64,000 nt of DNA from Nonomuraea guangzhouensis. GTDB lineage: Bacteria > Actinomycetota > Actinomycetes > Streptosporangiales > Streptosporangiaceae. How positions within the stretch are numbered: the stretch's first letter is position 1; every line of letters begins with the position of its first letter. Under the pieces are notes generated by a model. It was given only the letters and a program-made list of their open reading frames with translations, ran no database searches and was not told the origin of the DNA. The stretch covers positions 52,559 to 116,558 of the forward strand of contig NZ_JAHKRM010000041.1 of NCBI RefSeq assembly GCF_019396345.1, in the 5' to 3' direction. This document shows, piece after piece, positions 1 through 8,726 of the stretch. A program made the position numbers and the translations under genes.

Positions 1-1940
1 GCTCCAGCGACCTGGTCAACTGGACGTACGTGAGCGACGCGTTCGGGCCGGACAACCTGCCGTCGTACGCGGCGCCGGGCAGTCTGTTCTGGGCACCGGA
101 CATCCGTTACCTCGACGGCCGGTACGTCATGTACTTCACCGTCACCAACACCGCCACCACGCCCGCCAACTGGGACTACTCGATCGGCGCCGCCACCGCG
201 CCCACGCCGACCGGGCCGTGGACGCACATCGACGCCCCGGTCGTCGCCCCACGTCCCTCGGGCAACTCGTACTGGAACACGATCGACCCCGCGCAGTTCA
301 CCGACGTGGACGGGCGCAAGTACCTGTACTTCGGCGGGTTCTTCGGCGGCCTGTGGGTGACCGAGCTGTCCGCCGACGGGCTGCGCGCCACCGGGCAGCC
401 GCAGCAGGTCGCGATCGACAACAAGTTCGAGGGCGCGTACGTGGTGCGCCACGACGGCTACTACTACCTGCTCGGTTCCTCGGCGAACTGCTGCGCCGGG
501 CCGACCACCGGCTACTCGGTGCTGGCCGGGCGCTCGACCAGCCCGCGCGGGCCGTTCGTCGACCGCGAGGGCGTGCCGCTGCTGGCCTCGCGCGCCGGTG
601 GCACCCCTGTCCTGGACCAGAACGGCAACCGCTTCATCGGCACCGGCCACCACGCCCAGCTCACCGACCTCTCCGGTCAGGACTGGATGCTCTACCACGC
701 CATCGATCGAAGCGACCCGTTCCTGGACGAGCCGTACGGGATCAACGAGCGGCCCATGCTGCTGGACCGGCTGGACTGGATCGACGGCTGGCCGACCGTG
801 CGTGCCGGGGCCGGGCCTTCCGAACAGTCGCGGCAGACGCCGGTGACCCGCGGCGTCGTGAACGATCGGTTCGCGGGCGATCTGTCGGGCTGGCGGAACA
901 CGGCCGGCTGGACCGTGCAGGAGGGACATGTCCGTGGCCAGGGCACCCTCATCAGCCGCAAGTCGCTCGGTGGGGACGTCCGCGTCGAGACCGACCTCAA
1001 GACGGACAAGTCCGCCGGGATTCGCCTCGGCGGCACGACCGCGGTCGTTTCGCGCGACGGGTTGACGCTCACCTCGGGCGGCGCGTCCCGTACGGTGGCG
1101 CTGCCCGGAGGGGCCGCGACCTGGCACAACCTGGCCGTCACCGTCAAGGGACGGACGATCACCGCCGAGGTGACCGAGGCCCGGCTGCGTGACCCGCAGG
1201 CGAGCGTCACCGTCACGGGCAGCGCGAACGGCCCGATCGGGCTGGTCGCCGACGGGAGCGCCGACTTCGACAACGTCTCTGCAGCCCCGCTGTTCAAGGC
1301 CGTCACCAAGGCGGTGCCGACGCCGCGTACGGGCAGGCTGCTGGACGCCGACGAGTTCAACGGGCCGCTCGACTCCCGCTGGACCTGGGTGCGGCAGGAC
1401 GCCGCGGCCAGGACCGAGGAGGGCGTGCTGCGCTGGCCCGTCGAGGGCGCCGACCTGGTCGGGGCCGCCAACAAGGCGTCGGTGCTGCTGCGCGAGGCCC
1501 CCAAGGGCGACTACGTCGTGGAGACCAAGGTCACGCTCGACCTGGGCGAGGACGCCGTACGCAACTACCAGCAGGCCGGGCTGGTCGCCTACGCCTCCGA
1601 CGACGACTTCGCCCGCCTGTCCCAGGTCGCCATCTGGAACACCCGCCAGGTCGAGTACGGCCGCGAGCTGACCTTCGCCGACCGCCTGTCCTACGGCGGC
1701 AACATCGTCGGCCCGCCCGCCAGGACCACCTGGCTGCGGCTGGCGCACCACGTGGACCCGGCCAACGGGGAGCACGAGTTCCGCGCCGGATCCAGCCGTG
1801 ACGGCAAGACCTGGACCTGGGGCGGCGTGTGGACCTTCCCCAAGGACACGGCCGTGCGCCTCGGCCTGGTCGCCCACGGAGGGGCCCAGCCGGCCGTCAA
1901 CGCCGACTTCGACTACGTACGCGTCTACCGAGGAGCCTGA
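1..1940 (+). CDS. Glycoside hydrolase family 43 (arabinanase/xylosidase type), 5'-partial
   Basis: The reading frame is open to the left edge, so the N-terminus with the signal peptide and the first catalytic Asp lies outside the window; the first visible residues (SSDLVNWTYV) are already typical GH43 fold. A WAPDI motif carries the pKa-modulating Asp and KFEGAYV carries the predicted general-acid Glu. GH43 enzymes release arabinose or xylose from arabinan or arabinoxylan. The beta-propeller occupies about the first 270 visible residues. Two beta-sandwich, concanavalin-like modules follow, one starting near DRFAGDLSGW and a C-terminal one starting near LLDADEFNG, which resembles the module found at the end of many GH43 xylosidases. 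The stop lies 3 nt before the GH51 gene, whose AGGAG ribosome site sits inside this gene, so the two are probably co-transcribed. Exact substrate is not decidable here. Confidence 0.88.
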   Translation, partial: SSDLVNWTYVSDAFGPDNLPSYAAPGSLFWAPDIRYLDGRYVMYFTVTNTATTPANWDYSIGAATAPTPTGPWTHIDAPVVAPRPSGNSYWNTIDPAQFTDVDGRKYLYFGGFFGGLWVTELSADGLRATGQPQQVAIDNKFEGAYVVRHDGYYYLLGSSANCCAGPTTGYSVLAGRSTSPRGPFVDREGVPLLASRAGGTPVLDQNGNRFIGTGHHAQLTDLSGQDWMLYHAIDRSDPFLDEPYGINERPMLLDRLDWIDGWPTVRAGAGPSEQSRQTPVTRGVVNDRFAGDLSGWRNTAGWTVQEGHVRGQGTLISRKSLGGDVRVETDLKTDKSAGIRLGGTTAVVSRDGLTLTSGGASRTVALPGGAATWHNLAVTVKGRTITAEVTEARLRDPQASVTVTGSANGPIGLVADGSADFDNVSAAPLFKAVTKAVPTPRTGRLLDADEFNGPLDSRWTWVRQDAAARTEEGVLRWPVEGADLVGAANKASVLLREAPKGDYVVETKVTLDLGEDAVRNYQQAGLVAYASDDDFARLSQVAIWNTRQVEYGRELTFADRLSYGGNIVGPPARTTWLRLAHHVDPANGEHEFRAGSSRDGKTWTWGGVWTFPKDTAVRLGLVAHGGAQPAVNADFDYVRVYRGA

Positions 1941-1943
1941 CCT

Positions 1944-3410
1944 GTGCCGCAAGCACACCTGACCCTTGACCCCTCTTTCCGCATCGCCCCCGTCAACCGG
2001 CGCCTGTTCGGCTCGTTCGTCGAGCACATGGGCCGGTGCGTCTACACCGGCATCTACGAGCCGGGTCACCCGGCGGCGGACGAGAACGGCTTCCGCACCG
2101 ACGTGCTGGAGCTGACCCGCGAGATGGGCGTGAGCGTGGTCCGCTACCCGGGAGGCAACTTCGTCTCCGGCTACCGCTGGGAGGACGGCGTCGGCCCCGA
2201 CCGGCCCACCCGGCTGGACCTGGCCTGGCGGCAGATCGAGACGAACGCGTTCGGGCTCAACGAGTTCATGACCTGGACCCGGGCCGCCGGGGTGGAGCCG
2301 ATGATGGCCGTCAACCTCGGCACCCGGGGCCTCCAGGAGGCCTGTGACCTGCTCGAATACACCAACCACCCGTCAGGTACGCAGTGGTCGGACCTGCGCG
2401 TCAAACACGGAGTGACCGACCCGTACCGGATCAAGCTCTGGTGTCTCGGCAACGAGATGGACGGACCCTGGCAGATCGGCCACAAGACCGCGCACGAGTA
2501 CGGACGCCTCGCGAACGAGACCGCCAAGGCCATGCGGCTCGTCGACCCCGACCTCGAACTGGTGCTGTGCGGCAGCTCCAACAGCGGGATGCCGACGTTC
2601 GGCGCGTGGGAGGCCACTGTGCTCGAACACGCCTACGACGCGGTCGACTACCTGTCGCTGCACAACTACTACGAGGAGAACGGCGACCTGCCCGGCTTCC
2701 TCTGCAGCGCCGTGGACATGGACCGCTACATCTCGGCCATCGTGGCCACGGCCGACCACATCGGGGCGAAGCTCCGGCGCAAGAAGAAGATCAACCTGTC
2801 CTTCGACGAGTGGAACGTCTGGAACCAGAGCCGGTTCGCCGGGCGCGAGCGCTCGCCGTTCCAGGAGGCGCCGGAGCTGATCGAGGACACCTTCACCGCC
2901 GCCGACGCCGTGGTGGTGGGGGACTTCCTGATCACGCTGCTGCGGCACACCGACCGGGTGAGCATCGCCTGCCAGGCGCAGCTCGCCAACATCATCGCGC
3001 CGATCAGGACCGAGCCCGGCGGCCCGGCCTGGCGTCAGACGATCTTCCACCCGTTCGCGCTGACGGCCCGGCACGCGCGCGGCACCGTGCTGCGGGTGGA
3101 GCCGTCCGGGCCGCTCCTGGAGACCGAACGGTACGGCGAGGCGCCCGCGCTGTCGGCGGTGGCCACCGTCGACGAGTCCCAGGTGGCGCTGTTCGCCGTC
3201 AACCGCTCGCCCGACCAGGACCTCGACCTCACCGTCCGGCTCCCGGCGGCGGTCCGGCCGGTGTCGGCCTCGGTGATCGCCGCCGGGGACGACCCGCACC
3301 GGGTGGAGGCCCTTCCGCAGCCGCTGACCGTACAGGCTGACGGTGACCGGCTGACGGCGCGGCTGCCGGCCGCGTCGTGGACGATGATCCTTGCGGAGTG
3401 CGATTTGTAG
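1944..3410 (+). CDS. abfA: Alpha-L-arabinofuranosidase, GH51
   Basis: A 488-residue protein of normal GH51 length. It starts at GTG, 7 nt downstream of AGGAG, and directly follows the GH43 gene. The acid/base Glu is E171 in LGNEMDGPW and the nucleophile is E289 in LSFDEWNVW. The N-terminal hallmark FGSFVEHMGR and the RYPGGNF motif are also present. There is no signal peptide, so it probably acts in the cytoplasm on arabino-oligosaccharides made by secreted enzymes such as the GH43 neighbour. The C-terminal 130 residues form the usual beta-sandwich domain. A strong hairpin follows the gene, so the pair may end transcription there. Confidence 0.95.
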   Translation: MPQAHLTLDPSFRIAPVNRRLFGSFVEHMGRCVYTGIYEPGHPAADENGFRTDVLELTREMGVSVVRYPGGNFVSGYRWEDGVGPDRPTRLDLAWRQIETNAFGLNEFMTWTRAAGVEPMMAVNLGTRGLQEACDLLEYTNHPSGTQWSDLRVKHGVTDPYRIKLWCLGNEMDGPWQIGHKTAHEYGRLANETAKAMRLVDPDLELVLCGSSNSGMPTFGAWEATVLEHAYDAVDYLSLHNYYEENGDLPGFLCSAVDMDRYISAIVATADHIGAKLRRKKKINLSFDEWNVWNQSRFAGRERSPFQEAPELIEDTFTAADAVVVGDFLITLLRHTDRVSIACQAQLANIIAPIRTEPGGPAWRQTIFHPFALTARHARGTVLRVEPSGPLLETERYGEAPALSAVATVDESQVALFAVNRSPDQDLDLTVRLPAAVRPVSASVIAAGDDPHRVEALPQPLTVQADGDRLTARLPAASWTMILAECDL

Positions 3411-3428
3411 ACCGGAGGACTGCTCTGT

Positions 3429-3456
3429 CGAAGGCCGCGCTGGAGCGCGGCCTTCG
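3429..3456 (+). terminator. Transcription terminator hairpin after GH51
   Basis: A perfect 12-bp inverted repeat (CGAAGGCCGCGC / GCGCGGCCTTCG) with a TGGA loop lies 18 nt after the GH51 stop and before the convergent MFS gene. There is no T-run, as is usual for actinomycete hairpin terminators, and it could serve both strands. Confidence 0.75.
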
Positions 3457-3488
3457 GCAGGTGCGGGTCGAGGGTCAGGGGCGGGTGC

Positions 3489-4697
3489 TCATCGAGATGT
3501 CCGTTCCGTAGGGAGGCGGGAGATCAGCCACGTGACCGACAGGGCGGCGGCGCACAGACCGGCCAGCGCCCACAGGCCGCCGTCGAAGGAGCCGGTCGCA
3601 TCCTTGAACGCGCCCAGCCCGAAGGAGAAGACCACTCCCCCGAGGTTGGCGCAGAAGTTGCTGAAGCCGGTGACCAGGCCCGCGTTGGTGGTGCCGACGT
3701 ACTGCAGCGGCACGGCGAACAGCGGCCCGAAGTAGAGCTGAAGGAAGATCGAGTTCACCGCGATCACCGCGATCAGCGCGGGGAGAGTGTCGACGAAGGG
3801 GATCAGGAAGATCGTGACGGCCAGCATGGCCAGGGAGGTTCCGACGACGGCCAGGGGCCGGCCGAGGCGGTCGGACACCCAGCCGCCGAGGAAGTTGGAC
3901 GGGGCCGTGACCGCCGCTCCAATGGCCACGACGACGCCGGCCGTGCCCAGGGAGTAGCCCTTTTCCTCGACGATGAGGCTGGGTAACCAGAACGCCATCC
4001 CGGTGACCACCGCGAGGCGGACGAACTGGATGAAGCCGCTCAGCCACACGGCACGGTGAGACAGGAGCTCGCGGGCGTCCGCCCAGGTCGGCGGCCTGGC
4101 CTCGGCCTTGGGCGGGGCCGAGTCGCCCAGCTTGGCGAAGGCCAGCACGACCAGCATGCCGCTGGCCGCGAAGATCACCATCAGCCAGCGCCAGCCCAAG
4201 GGACCGACCAGCACCGGGCCGAGCGCGTTGAGCAGGATGTTGGAGGAGAATCCGCCCGCCACGTAGAGGCCCATGGCCGTGGCCCGGCGATCCTCGCGGA
4301 ACTGGCGGCTGATCAGCATGAGGCCAGGTGCGAACACCAGCGCCCGGAAGACTCCGGAGACCGCCTGGTTCGCCAGCAGCCAGCCGTAGGAGTCGAGCAG
4401 GGAGAAGGTGAGCGAGAGCACGTTGACGCCGAGCAGGCCCATCACGAACAGGCGTTTGGCGTCGAACCGGTCCGAGAGATACCCGGACGGGATCTGCATG
4501 AGCGCGTACGTGAAGGTGCCGGAGGCGGCCAGCAGCCCCGCCTGCGAGGGGCTGATGCCGAGGTCGTGCCGGATGAGCGGGAGGAACAGGGCGATAGCCC
4601 CGAAGGCGAGACCCTGCATGCTCTGGCACACCACGATCAACGTGGAGTTGAGCGCCCGGGCCGGAGGCGCGCCGGCCTCTACGGTCACACCCCCCAT
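3489..4697 (-). CDS. MFS transporter (ACS/anion-cation symporter type)
   Basis: A 402-residue polytopic membrane protein with about twelve hydrophobic helices. The loop between helices 2 and 3 carries the major-facilitator motif as GYLSDRFDAKR, and a second copy, GGWVSDRLGRP, occurs in the C-terminal half. It resembles proton-coupled uptake carriers for small organic anions or sugars; the substrate is unknown. The ATG overlaps the TGA of an 84-codon reading frame (TGATG), which implies translational coupling. A GTG three codons in is an alternative start. It converges on the GH51 gene, and a TetR gene lies upstream on the same strand. Confidence 0.85.
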   Translation of the reverse strand: MGGVTVEAGAPPARALNSTLIVVCQSMQGLAFGAIALFLPLIRHDLGISPSQAGLLAASGTFTYALMQIPSGYLSDRFDAKRLFVMGLLGVNVLSLTFSLLDSYGWLLANQAVSGVFRALVFAPGLMLISRQFREDRRATAMGLYVAGGFSSNILLNALGPVLVGPLGWRWLMVIFAASGMLVVLAFAKLGDSAPPKAEARPPTWADARELLSHRAVWLSGFIQFVRLAVVTGMAFWLPSLIVEEKGYSLGTAGVVVAIGAAVTAPSNFLGGWVSDRLGRPLAVVGTSLAMLAVTIFLIPFVDTLPALIAVIAVNSIFLQLYFGPLFAVPLQYVGTTNAGLVTGFSNFCANLGGVVFSFGLGAFKDATGSFDGGLWALAGLCAAALSVTWLISRLPTERTSR

Positions 4698-4951
4698 CAG
4701 AAGCGCACGATGGACGCGGGCGACGGATCCGCACCGTCGGCCATCTTCCGCCGGTCGGCCGCGCTGAACAGCAGCGCCCGGGAGGCCGCCGGCCGGGCGC
4801 CGGGTCGCCGCATCATCAGCGGGTCCTCGGTCGGTGTCGTGAACTGCGGCGTCATACCCCGCGTCATTATGCGCACATATTTGACCATAGCGTCCTGCGC
4901 ACCGTAGCCGATGCCCTGCATCAGGGCGGCGCGCAGCGGCGGGTGCGGCAC
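4697..4951 (-). CDS. Unrecognised 84-residue protein or 3' gene remnant coupled to the MFS gene
   Basis: A GTG-started frame between the TetR gene and the MFS transporter. Its TGA shares a base with the MFS ATG, a junction that normally reflects a real upstream cistron. The middle (GIGYGAQDAMVKYVRIMTRG) looks protein-like, while the rest is rich in Pro, Arg and Ala. I do not recognise the family. The frame opens directly after an in-frame TGA and has no clear ribosome site, so it may be the surviving C-terminal end of a longer gene lost by deletion. Low confidence that it makes a functional product. Confidence 0.35.
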   Translation of the reverse strand: MPHPPLRAALMQGIGYGAQDAMVKYVRIMTRGMTPQFTTPTEDPLMMRRPGARPAASRALLFSAADRRKMADGADPSPASIVRF

Positions 4952-4968
4952 TCAGTTGTGCGGAACGG

Positions 4969-5553
4969 TCATGGCCGTAGTCCGGCCAGGGTGACGGCGA
5001 CCAGGCGGTGGATCGCGTCGTGGCCGGGGGCGGCGCCGGCCGCCGTGAGGGCGTGCAGGCAGTAGTCGGCCAGTTCATCGGCCGGTACGTCGTCGCGCAC
5101 CTCACCCGCTCGGGCGGCCTCGGCGAGCAGGTCTTGGATGAAGTCGCGTAGTCGTCGCCGCGCGCGGTCGACGTGTTCGTCGCGGTGCAGCAGCGTGGCG
5201 AGTTCGCCGCCGTGGTGCGCCGCTGAGTGGTGCTGGATCCGCGCGTAGGTCCGCAGGACGGCTTGCAGGCGTACGAGTGCCGGGTCAGCGGGGTCGTCGG
5301 CGGCGGCGAGTTGGTCGAGGTGCGTGGTGATCTGACGTTCGTGCCAGGCGGTGAGGACGGCGTGGGCGTCGGGGAAGTATTTGTACAGCGTCGCCCGGCC
5401 GATGCCGGCCCGCTCGGCGATCTGCGACATCGTCAAGGCGACCAGGCCGTGCTCCGCCACCAGCGTGGCCATGGCGTCCAGGGCCGCGTCCCGCACCGCG
5501 GCGCGATGCTTGTCGATCGTCTCGTTCCACAACTTGGGCACGGCCTCGATCAT
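4969..5553 (-). CDS. TetR/AcrR-family transcriptional regulator
   Basis: A 194-residue repressor with an N-terminal helix-turn-helix (MSQIAERAGIGRATLYKYFP, about residues 38-57) and a helical ligand-binding half of variable sequence. I chose the ATG that gives MIEAVPKLW; an in-frame ATG eight codons upstream is possible, and neither has a strong ribosome site. It is divergent from a DUF2218 gene across a 102-bp AT-richer gap, and TetR-DUF2218 pairs are common in actinomycetes, so it probably controls that gene and itself. The ligand is unknown. Confidence 0.88.
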   Translation of the reverse strand: MIEAVPKLWNETIDKHRAAVRDAALDAMATLVAEHGLVALTMSQIAERAGIGRATLYKYFPDAHAVLTAWHERQITTHLDQLAAADDPADPALVRLQAVLRTYARIQHHSAAHHGGELATLLHRDEHVDRARRRLRDFIQDLLAEAARAGEVRDDVPADELADYCLHALTAAGAAPGHDAIHRLVAVTLAGLRP

Positions 5554-5655
5554 ACATGCCGTTGATGCTCGAAACATAATGACGTTGACAGAGACAGTAT
5601 GTATCGATAAATCTGATGTCGACAGAACGCCACCCCGGCGACCAGAAGGAATGCG

Positions 5656-6291
5656 ATGCCGACCCTGACAGCCCAGATCGAGACCGAGCGTGCGAGCCGG
5701 TACCTCGTCCAGTTCTGCAAGCACGCCGCCGCCATGGGCCGTGGCGGCGGCGGCCACACGCCGCGCATGCACCTGCGCGGCATGATGGACCGCCGCGAGC
5801 TGCGGGTAACCGCCGAATGGTCCGACACCGACGGGACGGTCACCTTCACCCCGTGGGGCCGGTGCACGCTCACCGCCGAGGACGACGCCCTTACGCTGCT
5901 CATCGAGGCCGCCGACGAAGACGGCCTGCGTCAGATCCGGGACGTCGTCAGCCGGGACTTCGAGCGCTTCAGCCAGCGCGATCCGCTGACCGTGACCTGG
6001 CATCGGACCGAGACCTCCGACGCCGACGCTCCGGAGAAGGGCGCGTTGACACCCGCACCCCGGCGAGGCCGGCTGCGCTCCAACCTCCAGGCGATCCTGC
6101 TCGCGGCGGCCGTGGTCGTGATCATCGGCCTGCACGTCGGGCTGGCCGGCACCGTCGTGGCGAACTCGGCGTGGGCCGGCATGGCCGCCAACGTCGTCGT
6201 GGCGCTGGTGGTGCTGAAGGTCGCGTTCATCGCCCTGGCCCGCTTCGGCTTCCGGCGCCGCAAGGCCACCAAGACGCCCGACGACAGTTGA
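5656..6291 (+). CDS. DUF2218 domain protein with C-terminal membrane helices
   Basis: A 211-residue protein starting at ATG, 5 nt after AGAAGGA. The first 100 residues (SRYLVQFCKHAAAMG, FTPWGRCTLTAEDDAL) match the DUF2218 fold, a small domain whose role is unknown. Two hydrophobic helices near residues 140-200, followed by an RRRK-rich tail, anchor it in the membrane, which is an addition to the usual roughly 100-residue DUF2218 protein. It is divergent from the TetR gene at 4969-5553 and probably under its control. The extension could be a lineage-specific fusion. Confidence 0.8.
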   Translation: MPTLTAQIETERASRYLVQFCKHAAAMGRGGGGHTPRMHLRGMMDRRELRVTAEWSDTDGTVTFTPWGRCTLTAEDDALTLLIEAADEDGLRQIRDVVSRDFERFSQRDPLTVTWHRTETSDADAPEKGALTPAPRRGRLRSNLQAILLAAAVVVIIGLHVGLAGTVVANSAWAGMAANVVVALVVLKVAFIALARFGFRRRKATKTPDDS

Positions 6292-6310
6292 GGGAAAGCC
6301 GCGCCTGCGG

Positions 6311-6658
6311 TCACCTCAGCGTGGACACGCCCCACAGTTCGGCGATGCGTCCGTCTTGTACCCGGAAGATCTCCAGCATCGTCGGCGGACGCTGCCCGGC
6401 GGCATCGGCCGGGATCCCGCGCAGGGTGGTGCGGACGGCGACCTTGTCCCCGTCGACGAGCATGTCCTCGACGACCACCTCGACGTCGGGGAACCTCTCG
6501 TGGAACCGCGTCCATGATCGGGTGACGCTTTCGGCGCCGGTGGTGCCCAGGGGGTGGCTGACGAAATCCGCGGCGAAGATGCTCTCGGCGGCTCCGAAGT
6601 CATGGGTGTTGAACGCCTCGTACATGCGCCACCCAACAGCTCTGACGTCGTCGGTCAT
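6311..6658 (-). CDS. SnoaL-like (NTF2-fold) polyketide cyclase/ester cyclase family protein
   Basis: A 115-residue single-domain protein with the cone-shaped NTF2/SnoaL pattern: a helical start with YEAFNTHDF, the central FVSHPLG, and the strand HERFPDVEVVVEDM. Members are cyclases, isomerases or ligand-binding proteins of small size; this one cannot be assigned a reaction. Its ATG overlaps the stop of the upstream MarR gene by 4 nt (ATGA), so both form one transcript and it may belong to a stress or detoxification response under that regulator. Confidence 0.8.
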   Translation of the reverse strand: MTDDVRAVGWRMYEAFNTHDFGAAESIFAADFVSHPLGTTGAESVTRSWTRFHERFPDVEVVVEDMLVDGDKVAVRTTLRGIPADAAGQRPPTMLEIFRVQDGRIAELWGVSTLR

Positions 6659-7152
6659 TTGCTCGCTCCTGTCTCAGGGCGGACGATCGGCCCGCCGGCC
6701 GGGTCGATCCCGGCCATGGCGGCGCGCAGGCGCTCCAGGGCACTCAGGACGATCTCCCGCTCGTGCGCGGAGATGCCGTCGAGCAGCCGCACCTGGTAGT
6801 CCTGGTGAGACCGCTCGAGGTCGGTGGCCGCCCGCTCACCGGCGGGTGTCAGGCTGGCCAGGGTGTAGCGGTTGTCCGCCGGATCGATGCGGCGGCCGAC
6901 CATCCCCTCGGCCTCGAACTCTTTGATCAGCCGGGTGACGCTCGCCCCGTCCAGAGACAGGGCCTGACGCAGGTCGCTGTGACTGGTCTCCCCGTTCCTC
7001 CACAGTCGCATCAGCAACTGAAGCCTGGACGAACTCATCCCCACATGCCGCGCGAACGCCTGCCGCATCTCGGCGCAGGCACCGCCCAACTCACGGAAGA
7101 ACCGGTCCTCAGAAGTCTCCACGCCTGATCTTTCTGCCGTCGGAGCGATCAC
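6655..7152 (-). CDS. MarR-family transcriptional regulator
   Basis: A winged-helix regulator of about 165 residues, with recognition helix region SHSDLRQALSLDGASVTRLI and the wing RRIDPADNRY. The reading frame continues upstream to a TTG at 7173, but that codon abuts the operator, so I prefer the GTG at 7152 preceded by AGAAAGAG; a GTG at 7122 is also possible. It is translationally coupled to the SnoaL-like gene. A perfect palindrome at 7174-7192 immediately upstream suggests autoregulation. The NAD(P)-binding protein gene lies 60-70 bp upstream on the same strand. Confidence 0.87.
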   Translation of the reverse strand: MIAPTAERSGVETSEDRFFRELGGACAEMRQAFARHVGMSSSRLQLLMRLWRNGETSHSDLRQALSLDGASVTRLIKEFEAEGMVGRRIDPADNRYTLASLTPAGERAATDLERSHQDYQVRLLDGISAHEREIVLSALERLRAAMAGIDPAGGPIVRPETGASK

Positions 7153-7173
7153 CTCTACTCTTTCTAGCAACAA

Positions 7174-7192
7174 CTCTTGATGGCATCAAGAG
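7174..7192. promoter_or_regulatory. Probable MarR operator
   Basis: Perfect 8-bp inverted repeat CTCTTGAT-GGC-ATCAAGAG just upstream of the MarR gene. A further half-site (ATCAAGAA) follows at 7201-7208. Size and placement fit a MarR dimer site. Confidence 0.7.
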
Positions 7193-7221
7193 TATGTGAC
7201 ATCAAGAATTCCGGCACGCAC

Positions 7222-7860
7222 TCAGATGGCCACCGAAACGGCGTGGCGCACCGACGCGGGATCAGCGGCCAGCGCGAGCAGGCAGTGGGCCAGGTCGGCG
7301 CGGGTCGTACTGAGACCGCCCCTGAGGTTGACGTCCCACGCCGTGCGGTAACGGCCCGTCAGCCCGCTGTCGGTGAGACGACTCGGCCGCACGATGGTCC
7401 AGTCGAGGTTCGTTGCCCGTAGCCGCCGTTCGGCTTCGCGCAGGTCGGCGTAGGAGTGCTTGAAGAGCCGCTGCACGATGAGCGGCTTGATGACGTACCG
7501 GACGAACACCCCGTCGCCCGCGTCGGTCACGAGGCCGCCGGCGCTGGTCATGAGCAGGCGCCGCGTGCGCCCACGCGCCATCGCCGTGGCGATGGCGCTG
7601 ATGCTGTCGGCGCACACCGTGGTGGGCGCCCGATCGCGGGAGCCCATCGCGGACAGTACGGCATCGCGGTCCTTGACGGCGGGCGCGATGGCGTCGGGAT
7701 CCATCAGGTCGGCCTGGCGGATGTCGAGGCCGGAGGGCAGGTCGGCGGGCAGCCGCCGGGGGTCGCGTACCACCGCTGTCACCTCGTGTCCGGCGGCGAG
7801 CGCCTGACGGAGCAGCTCGACACCGGTGCCTCCGGTAGCTCCGAAGATCGTCAGCTTCAT
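7222..7860 (-). CDS. NAD(P)H-binding NmrA/SDR-like protein
   Basis: A 212-residue protein with an N-terminal Rossmann motif GATGGTG (residues 8-14) and the atypical-SDR layout of the NAD(P)H-binding family: TAVVRDP after the second strand, SAMGSRDRAP, and the C-terminal WTIVRPSRLTD. Such proteins are NADPH sensors or quinone/flavin reductases, and this one lacks a clear YxxxK dyad. It is transcribed in the same direction as the MarR and SnoaL genes downstream and may form a loose operon with them, although the MarR operator lies between. A palindrome at 7893-7906 sits 33 bp before its ATG. Confidence 0.82.
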   Translation of the reverse strand: MKLTIFGATGGTGVELLRQALAAGHEVTAVVRDPRRLPADLPSGLDIRQADLMDPDAIAPAVKDRDAVLSAMGSRDRAPTTVCADSISAIATAMARGRTRRLLMTSAGGLVTDAGDGVFVRYVIKPLIVQRLFKHSYADLREAERRLRATNLDWTIVRPSRLTDSGLTGRYRTAWDVNLRGGLSTTRADLAHCLLALAADPASVRHAVSVAI

Positions 7861-7892
7861 GGCGCCTCCTCATCAGCCCACTGCCTATCGTG

Positions 7893-7906
7893 AGTGAGGA
7901 CTCACT
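7893..7906. promoter_or_regulatory. Palindromic operator-like site upstream of the NAD(P)-binding gene
   Basis: AGTGAG-GA-CTCACT, a perfect 6-bp dyad with two central bases, inside TGAGTGAGGACTCACTAAC. This is the style of a TetR-type operator, but no TetR gene adjoins it. Confidence 0.45.
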
Positions 7907-8021
7907 AACCCGTCAAGTCCGGACATGTTGGTACGCGACCGCGACCCTCGCCTGCGCGGGGTACGCCGACAGGAGACCTTCGGTGCGCGGGGGCGCGTCC
8001 CTCTCACGCGCGGATACGCCG

Positions 8022-8624
8022 TCAGGACACGTACGGCACGCGTGCCCTCGCGTCATGCAGCGCGGCGGCCCACCAGGCGAGCTGGTCGAGCAGCGTCTTG
8101 GCCGCGCCGTTCACCCCGTCGAGGTCCAGGGGGCGGCCGTCGGCGTCGAAGCGCTGCCAATGGTTGTCGAACGTGACCATGTCCCGGATGGTCGTCGCAT
8201 GCACCTCCGCGAACACCTGCCGCAAGTGCTCGACGGCTCGCACCCCGCCACCGAACCCGCCATATGAGACGAACGCGACAGGCTTGGCCTGCCACTCGGT
8301 GTAGTGCCAATCGATGAAGCTCTTGAGCGAGGCCGGGAAGCTGTGGTTGTACTCGGGCGTCACCACGACGAACGCGTCCGCCGCGCCCACCCTTCTGGCC
8401 AGCTCGGCCATCGCGGGCGGGCGCGTCTCCGTGGCCACGAGATCCTCCAGACCGGCGGGCAGTGCTGCGGGGAGGGGCGTCTCGGCCAGATCGATCACAT
8501 CGATGTCGAACCCGTCATGCAACCGCGCCTGCTCCGTGAACCACCGCGCGATCACCGGGCCGAACCGGCCCTCCCTGACACTGCCGATCAGCACAGCGAG
8601 CTTGAGAGTCTGTGTTCTTGTCAT
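8022..8624 (-). CDS. NADPH-dependent FMN reductase family protein
   Basis: A 200-residue flavodoxin-like oxidoreductase. It shows the FMN-phosphate loop GSVREGRFGP near the N-terminus and the family motif TPEYNHSFPASLKSFIDW in the middle, which holds the flavin ring, followed by VSYGGFGGG. Members reduce FMN, quinones, azo dyes or chromate with NAD(P)H in the cytoplasm. The start ATG encodes MTRTQTLKLAV. It is divergent from an XRE/MmyB regulator across 102 bp, an arrangement often seen for MmyB-type regulators and oxidoreductases. Confidence 0.92.
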   Translation of the reverse strand: MTRTQTLKLAVLIGSVREGRFGPVIARWFTEQARLHDGFDIDVIDLAETPLPAALPAGLEDLVATETRPPAMAELARRVGAADAFVVVTPEYNHSFPASLKSFIDWHYTEWQAKPVAFVSYGGFGGGVRAVEHLRQVFAEVHATTIRDMVTFDNHWQRFDADGRPLDLDGVNGAAKTLLDQLAWWAAALHDARARVPYVS

Positions 8625-8726
8625 GCCCTCGACCCTGCCGCGCCGTCCACGACCGAGGAAGGCCGGGCTCAGACTGGCACTGACAGGGCCACGATCCGCC
8701 GGAGCCGGGCCGGTAGTGTCCGAGGC

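Noticed and set aside
5554..5655. TetR operator between the TetR and DUF2218 genes
   Set aside because: The only dyads I found are the short TATCGATA and widely spaced ATACAT/ATGTAT; neither is convincing.
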